From Nocardioides sp. (lineage in GTDB: Bacteria > Actinomycetota > Actinomycetes > Propionibacteriales > Nocardioidaceae), in assembly GCA_025936915.1 (NCBI GenBank), contig JAICSK010000006.1, positions 1 to 36,137 of the forward strand: a stretch of DNA of 36,137 bases, in the 5' to 3' direction. Of this stretch, positions 32,232 through 36,137 are shown one piece after another; the first letter of the stretch is position 1, and every line of letters starts with the position of its first letter. The notes under the pieces are model-generated. The model was not told the DNA's origin. It searched no databases and saw nothing but the letters and a program-made list of their open reading frames with translations. Made by a program: the position numbers and the translations under genes.

Positions 32232-32682
32232 GTGGGCCGAACGCCTGGTCGCCTCTTCACCGGTGACGCGCGGCGACGTCGTCGTCGACCTCGGCGCAGG
32301 TGACGGTGCCCTGACCTGCCCGCTCGCTCGGACCGGCTGCCGGGTGCTGGCCGTCGAGCTCCACGCGGGACGCGCGGCCGCGCTGCGTGAGAGGTACGCC
32401 GGCAGTCGGGTCGCGGTGATCCAGCTCGACGTCGTCGACTTCCGCTGGCCGGGCCACCCGTTCCGGGTGGTCGCCAACCCGCCGTACGCCGGCATCAACG
32501 CCCTGGTCCGGCGGCTGCTCGCCGTACATCAGCTGCGCTCGGCCGACCTCGTCGTGGCCGAGGGAACCGCACGTGGACTGCTCCGGCGACATCCGGCCCG
32601 GCTCGAGCCGGGGCCGCGGATGCCTCGCGAGGCCTTCCGCCACCCGCCGCCCACCCCCGCCCGCGTGGTCCGGATCCGCTGA
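32182..32682 (+). CDS. Erm-like rRNA adenine N6-methyltransferase (short)
   Basis: A 166-residue member of the Erm/KsgA methyltransferase family. The N-terminal RWGWHPLEPEWAERLV segment is typical of actinobacterial Erm-like proteins. SAM motif I is VVVDLGAGDGALT (33-45), and the adenine-binding catalytic motif is N99-P-P-Y102 (VVANPPYAG). The end PREAFRHPPPTPARVV corresponds to the RxxFxPPPxV family motif. It is shorter than classic Erm enzymes (about 250), lacking part of the region between NPPY and the C-terminal motif and any extra C-terminal domain. The only in-frame start is GTG 32182, with no Shine-Dalgarno. Activity on 23S rRNA is inferred from family only. Confidence 0.75.
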   Translation: MAAAPPRRWGWHPLEPEWAERLVASSPVTRGDVVVDLGAGDGALTCPLARTGCRVLAVELHAGRAAALRERYAGSRVAVIQLDVVDFRWPGHPFRVVANPPYAGINALVRRLLAVHQLRSADLVVAEGTARGLLRRHPARLEPGPRMPREAFRHPPPTPARVVRIR

Positions 32683-32687
32683 GAGGT

Positions 32688-32729
32688 GGACCAGTCAGAT
32701 GGGGGCAGACTGGCTCATCCGATTGGTCC
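32688..32729. promoter_or_regulatory. Inverted repeat, likely MocR-type operator
   Basis: GGACCAGTCAGATG (32688-32701) and CATCCGATTGGTCC (32716-32729) are 14-bp inverted arms with two mismatches, 14 bp apart. The right arm ends 10 bp before the -10 box at 32740, so it covers the -35 region. The GGACCA/TGGTCC half-sites resemble sites bound by MocR-type regulators, and a MocR gene follows downstream. Confidence 0.5.
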
Positions 32730-32739
32730 GGATCCGGCC

Positions 32740-32745
32740 TAGAGT
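32740..32745 (+). promoter_or_regulatory. Leaderless -10 box for AhpD-like gene
   Basis: TAGAGT lies 6 nt before the ATG at 32752. Confidence 0.55.
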
Positions 32746-32751
32746 CGAGCC

Positions 32752-33243
32752 ATGACCACCACCCAGGACACCCGACACCGGATCCCCACCCGCCTCGACG
32801 TCGACGCCGCCGTACCGGCGTACAGCAAGGCCATGGCCCACCTCGACACCACCGCGACCCGCGAGCTCGACCGCGTCGGGTTCCCGGCGGGACTCCGCGA
32901 CCTGCTGCGGCTGCGCGCCTCGCAGATCAACGGGTGTGCGTACTGCGTCGACATGCACAGCAGGGACGCCGCGTCGGCCGGCGAGCCGGACCAGCGCATC
33001 CAGGCCGTGTCGGTCTGGAACGAGTCGCCGTTCTTCACCGAGCGCGAGCGCGCTGCCTTCCGCTTCACCGAGGTCGTGACCCGCGTGGCCGAGACCCACG
33101 TGCCGCCGGAGGAGTACGACGCCGTGGCGGCGCACTGGTCGCCCGACGAGGTCGGCGCCCTGCTCGCGCTGATCGTCACCATCAACGCCTGGAACGGCCT
33201 CGCCGTCGCCTCGCGTGCGTGGGAGCCGGTGCTGGCCGACTGA
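32752..33243 (+). CDS. Carboxymuconolactone decarboxylase/AhpD-like protein
   Basis: A 163-residue all-helical protein of the CMD/AhpD superfamily. The redox CxxC motif with following histidine is present as GCAYCVDMHSRDAASAG, typical of alkylhydroperoxidase AhpD-core proteins, which act as thiol reductants or peroxidases. RASQINGCAYC and the helix LIVTINAWNGLAVASRAW complete the fold. It probably works as an oligomer. The MocR gene begins 13 bp downstream on the same strand, so they may form an operon controlled by the operator at 32688. Confidence 0.92.
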   Translation: MTTTQDTRHRIPTRLDVDAAVPAYSKAMAHLDTTATRELDRVGFPAGLRDLLRLRASQINGCAYCVDMHSRDAASAGEPDQRIQAVSVWNESPFFTERERAAFRFTEVVTRVAETHVPPEEYDAVAAHWSPDEVGALLALIVTINAWNGLAVASRAWEPVLAD

Positions 33244-33256
33244 GCCTCCCCGACAC

Positions 33257-34696
33257 GTGGACCTGCAGGTGAGCCTGGACGGTCCGGGCGACGCCGACAC
33301 CAGGGTCGTCCGGATCTACCAGGCGTTGCGCGAGGCGGTCGTCGACGGCCGCCTCGCCGCCGGCGACCGGGTGCCGGCGACGCGCGACCTGGCCGGACAG
33401 CTCGGGGTGGCCCGGGGCACGGTCACGTCGGCGTACGACCGGCTGACCGCCGAGGGCTTCCTCGAGAGCCGGCCCGGCTCGGGCACCTACGTCGCCGACG
33501 TCGTGCTCGGGGCGGCGAGGCCCACCCGTCGCCGAGCCCGAGCGGGAGCGGTGCGCCCGCTGTCCCTCTGGGACGTCGACCCCGGGCCTGCCGCGACACG
33601 CAACCGGCGCCTGCACGACCTCTCGATCGGGCTGCCGGATCCCGGCCTCTTCCCGCTCGAGACGTGGCGCCGGCTGGTGTCGACCCAGCTGCGACGGTCG
33701 CGGCTGGAGGAGGCGACGTACGGCGGGCGTGGCTCGTGGCGCCTGCAGCACGAGATCGCCCGGATGCTCGGTCTGTCCCGCTCGGTCGTGGCCTCCGCCG
33801 ACGACGTCGTCGTCACCGCGGGCGCCCAGCAGGCGATCGACCTGGTGGCGCGCGTCCTCGTCGCCCCGCGGACGGTCGTCGCGGTCGAGGATCCCGGGTA
33901 CGCCGCCGTGCACCGGCTCCTCGAGACCCACCGGGCCGCCGTCCGCGGCGTACCTGTGGACGAGGAGGGACTGGTGGTCGACGCCCTGCCGCCCGAAGCC
34001 CGGCTGGTCTATGTCACACCGTCGCACCAGTTCCCGACCGGCGTCACGCTGTCGATGGCGCGCCGTACCGCCCTGTTGCGCTGGGCCGCCGAGCACGACG
34101 CCGTCATCGTCGAGGACGACTACGACAGCGAGTACCGCTACTCGCAGCAGCCACTCGAGCCGCTGCAGAGCCTCGACCGCGACGGCCGGGTCGTCTATGT
34201 CGGCACCTTCTCGAAGTCGCTGCTCCCGGCGCTGCGCACGGGCTACCTGGTGCCGCCGCGGTCGCTCACGCCCGCACTGCGCGAGGCGAAGCGGGTCACG
34301 ACCTGGGAGGGCGACCTGACGACGCAGGGCGCGCTCGCGGAGTTTCTCGCCGAGGGCCACCACGCCGCGCATGTACGCCGGGCGACCCGCGTCTACCGCG
34401 AACGCCGGGCCGTGGTGCTCGACGCCTTGTCCCGGCTCGACGAGGTGCTCGACGTCGTCCCCTCGGTGGCCGGGCTTCACGTGTGCACGACGTTCCGCGA
34501 CGCGGGAGCCGACGACCGTGCCGTCGTCCGTCGCGCGGCCGCCCGCGGCGTACGGGTCGAGGCGCTCTCGGACAGGTATCGAGACCAGCCGTCCCGTCCT
34601 GGGATCTCGATCGGGTTCGCCGGGATCGACGTCGCGGAGATCCCCGACGCGATGGGCCGGCTTCAGGAGGCCGTGCTGGGCTCGGCCGGGGTGTAG
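33257..34696 (+). CDS. MocR-type PLP-dependent GntR regulator
   Basis: A 479-residue fusion of a GntR winged helix and an aminotransferase-like domain. The HTH is at ~15-80 (IYQALREAVVDGRLAAGDRV, then PATRDLAGQLGVARGTVTSA and YDRLTAEGFLESRPGSGTYV). The aminotransferase fold follows with YGGRGSWRLQHEIARML, EDPGYAAVHRLLE, TPSHQFPTGVTLS, EDDYDSEYRY and the PLP-lysine motif VGTFSKSLLPALRTGYLV. These proteins regulate transcription with PLP as ligand, often for vitamin B6 or amino acid genes. GTG 33257 is chosen because the extra residues upstream overlap the AhpD gene. Its last 34 bp overlap the cphA stop region on the other strand. Confidence 0.92.
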   Translation: MDLQVSLDGPGDADTRVVRIYQALREAVVDGRLAAGDRVPATRDLAGQLGVARGTVTSAYDRLTAEGFLESRPGSGTYVADVVLGAARPTRRRARAGAVRPLSLWDVDPGPAATRNRRLHDLSIGLPDPGLFPLETWRRLVSTQLRRSRLEEATYGGRGSWRLQHEIARMLGLSRSVVASADDVVVTAGAQQAIDLVARVLVAPRTVVAVEDPGYAAVHRLLETHRAAVRGVPVDEEGLVVDALPPEARLVYVTPSHQFPTGVTLSMARRTALLRWAAEHDAVIVEDDYDSEYRYSQQPLEPLQSLDRDGRVVYVGTFSKSLLPALRTGYLVPPRSLTPALREAKRVTTWEGDLTTQGALAEFLAEGHHAAHVRRATRVYRERRAVVLDALSRLDEVLDVVPSVAGLHVCTTFRDAGADDRAVVRRAAARGVRVEALSDRYRDQPSRPGISIGFAGIDVAEIPDAMGRLQEAVLGSAGV

Positions 34697-36137
34697 TCGG
34701 GGTCGGCGGCGGGGGCGTCGGGAGTGTCGCCCGACCCGGCCTGGGCCTGGTTGGACCAGTCCTCGAGCTCGGTCATCACCCGACCGTGCTGGTCGACGCA
34801 GATCACGACGAGGTCGCCGGGGTTGGCGCGGGCCAGGGCGTGCCGGACGGCCGCGATCTCCTCGAGCACCACCTCGACCTGCTTGCAGCGGGAGCCCGCG
34901 GCCATCGCCTTCTTCACGCCGTCGGTCACGAGGCCCGACGTCTCGCCGCGCTCACGACGGCGCAGGTTGTCGTCCTCGCGGACGATCACGACGTCGAAGT
35001 GCTCGGCCGCGACCGCGCCGAGCTCGCGCATGTCCTCGTCGCGGCGGTCGCCGGCGGTGGCGATGACTCCGATCCGGGACAGCCGGCCGAGCTCCGACGT
35101 CGCCGAGAGCGAGTCGCCGACCCGGTCGACGAAGTCGCCGAGCATCCGCATGCCGGGTGCGTTGTGGCAGTAGTCGACGACGACGTGGACACCGTTGACG
35201 TCGACCTCGTTGAGCCGGCCGGGGGAGAGGTAGTAGTTGGTGGAGAACGTGCGCAGGCCCTGGCGGATGTCGTGCAGTGGAGCCCCGGCGGCGAAGGCCG
35301 CGGCCGCGGCGGCCAGGGAGTTCTGGACGTTCATCCGGGCACGGCCGTTGAACGTGGCGGGCAGGAGGTGGGTCCAGGCGAGCTGCATCTCGCGGCGTCC
35401 GTGCTTGACCACGATCATCTCGCCGCGATCGGAGGGGTTGAGCACCAGTGCCTTGCCACCACGGCGGCAGTGGGCGTCGATCATCTCCCGGACCTCGGAG
35501 CCGGGCTCGTCCATCGAGAACCACACCACCTGGCCCGAGCACCGGCGTCGCATCTCGCGCACCAGCGGGTCGTCGGCGTTCAGCACGGCGTGACCGTCGC
35601 GAGGGACCGCCTCGACCACGACCGCCTTCACGTCGGCCAGCTGCTCGACGGTGTCGATGCCGCGCATGCCGAGGTGGTCTGGCTGGACGTTGAGCACGAC
35701 GGCCACGTCGTTGCGCTCGTAGCCGAGGCCTTCGCGGAGGATGCCGCCGCGGGCCACCTCGAAGACGGCGAAGTCGACGCGGGGGTTCTGCAGCACCATG
35801 CGGGCGCTGCGCGGGCCGGACGCGTCGGCCTTGATCAGCAGCCGCTCGTCGATGACGACACCGTCGGTCGACGTCATCCCGACCTTGCGGCCCATCCCCT
35901 TGAAGATGTGGCTGATCATCCGGGCCGTCGTCGTCTTGCCGTTGGTGCCGGTGACCGCGACGATCGGGATGCGCGAGGGAGCACCGGGCGGGAACAGCAT
36001 GTCGACGACCGGCTTGGAGATGAACTGCGGCTCACCGATCGTCGGATGCGTGTGCATCCGGAAGCCGGGTGCGGCGTTGACCTCGCAGATCGCCCCGCCA
36101 GTGTCGCGCACGGGCTCGGTGATGTCGGGGCAGACGA
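34663..36137 (-). CDS. cphA: Cyanophycin synthetase CphA (5' part outside window)
   Basis: Visible part is about 490 codons, open to the window edge. It begins inside the last part of the ATP-grasp domain (DITEPVRDTGGAICEVNAAP, then GFRMHTHPT). The Mur-ligase M domain follows: IPIVAVTGTNGKTTTARMIS, STDGVVIDERLLIKADASGP, FEVARGGILREGLGYERNDV and VLNVQPDHLGMRGIDTVEQL. The C-terminal domain has VVVDYCHNAPGMRML, ATAGDRRDEDMRELG and VICVDQHGRVM. This order fits CphA1, which makes the arginine-aspartate storage polymer cyanophycin. The C-terminus is a Pro/Asp-rich tail. No cyanophycinase gene is seen in the window. Confidence 0.9.
   Translation of the reverse strand, partial: VCPDITEPVRDTGGAICEVNAAPGFRMHTHPTIGEPQFISKPVVDMLFPPGAPSRIPIVAVTGTNGKTTTARMISHIFKGMGRKVGMTSTDGVVIDERLLIKADASGPRSARMVLQNPRVDFAVFEVARGGILREGLGYERNDVAVVLNVQPDHLGMRGIDTVEQLADVKAVVVEAVPRDGHAVLNADDPLVREMRRRCSGQVVWFSMDEPGSEVREMIDAHCRRGGKALVLNPSDRGEMIVVKHGRREMQLAWTHLLPATFNGRARMNVQNSLAAAAAAFAAGAPLHDIRQGLRTFSTNYYLSPGRLNEVDVNGVHVVVDYCHNAPGMRMLGDFVDRVGDSLSATSELGRLSRIGVIATAGDRRDEDMRELGAVAAEHFDVVIVREDDNLRRRERGETSGLVTDGVKKAMAAGSRCKQVEVVLEEIAAVRHALARANPGDLVVICVDQHGRVMTELEDWSNQAQAGSGDTPDAPAADPDYTPAEPSTAS

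Overview
The window is about 36 kb of very GC-rich bacterial DNA that is densely packed with genes on both strands. It looks like a chromosome segment of an actinobacterium, most likely in or near Nocardioides. Supporting signs are a mycothiol-dependent maleylpyruvate isomerase-type protein, an acVLRF1-type release factor, a fabG-fabI pair resembling mycobacterial fabG1-inhA, a SufU-based Suf operon, frequent GTG and TTG starts, and many genes whose -10 box lies only 5-8 nt before the start codon (leaderless mRNAs). The genus call is an inference. I saw no rRNA, tRNA, CRISPR array, transposase or prophage genes.

Layout. 1-2801 (+): 3' end of the Suf iron-sulfur assembly operon (sufC partial, sufS, sufU, sufT-like). 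2814-5113 (-): cupin, lipoprotein and lipid-anchored lytic transglycosylase. 5233-6581 (+): mycothiol-linked protein overlapping an acVLRF1 peptidyl-tRNA hydrolase. 6578-8995: Lrp/AsnC regulator divergent from an EamA transporter coupled to an aldo/keto reductase. 8998-13380: serine hydrolase and MarR-like regulator, divergent from a two-gene ABC exporter. 13407-17380: phosphotransferase, membrane PH-like protein, threonine synthase and YpfJ-type metalloprotease. 17465-23319 (+): ABC-F ATPase, a 41-bp tandem palindromic repeat, an enoyl-CoA hydratase-like protein, an ABC exporter, a methyltransferase and an atypical SDR. 23218-25988: SURF1 divergent from moaA, then DUF3099 divergent from dodecin, with a hairpin-rich gap between moaA and the DUF3099 gene. 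26005-27535: fabG-fabI and a terminator. 27635-28330: a frameshifted pseudogene. 28439-36137: a cyanophycin-synthetase-like protein without an ATP-grasp domain, HxlR/MFS pair, Erm-like methyltransferase with a possible leader peptide, AhpD-like protein, MocR regulator and the 3' part of a conventional cyanophycin synthetase.

Most genes are housekeeping or small regulator-transporter modules: Lrp/EamA, MarR/ABC, HxlR/MFS and MocR/AhpD. Three of these have visible inverted repeats in the control region. The most unusual item is the pair of cyanophycin-synthetase relatives about 4.5 kb apart. One has the M domain joined to the end of an ATP-grasp domain, as in CphA1. The other joins an N-like domain directly to a Mur-ligase M domain, which suggests a side or accessory reaction in amide-polymer or peptide metabolism.
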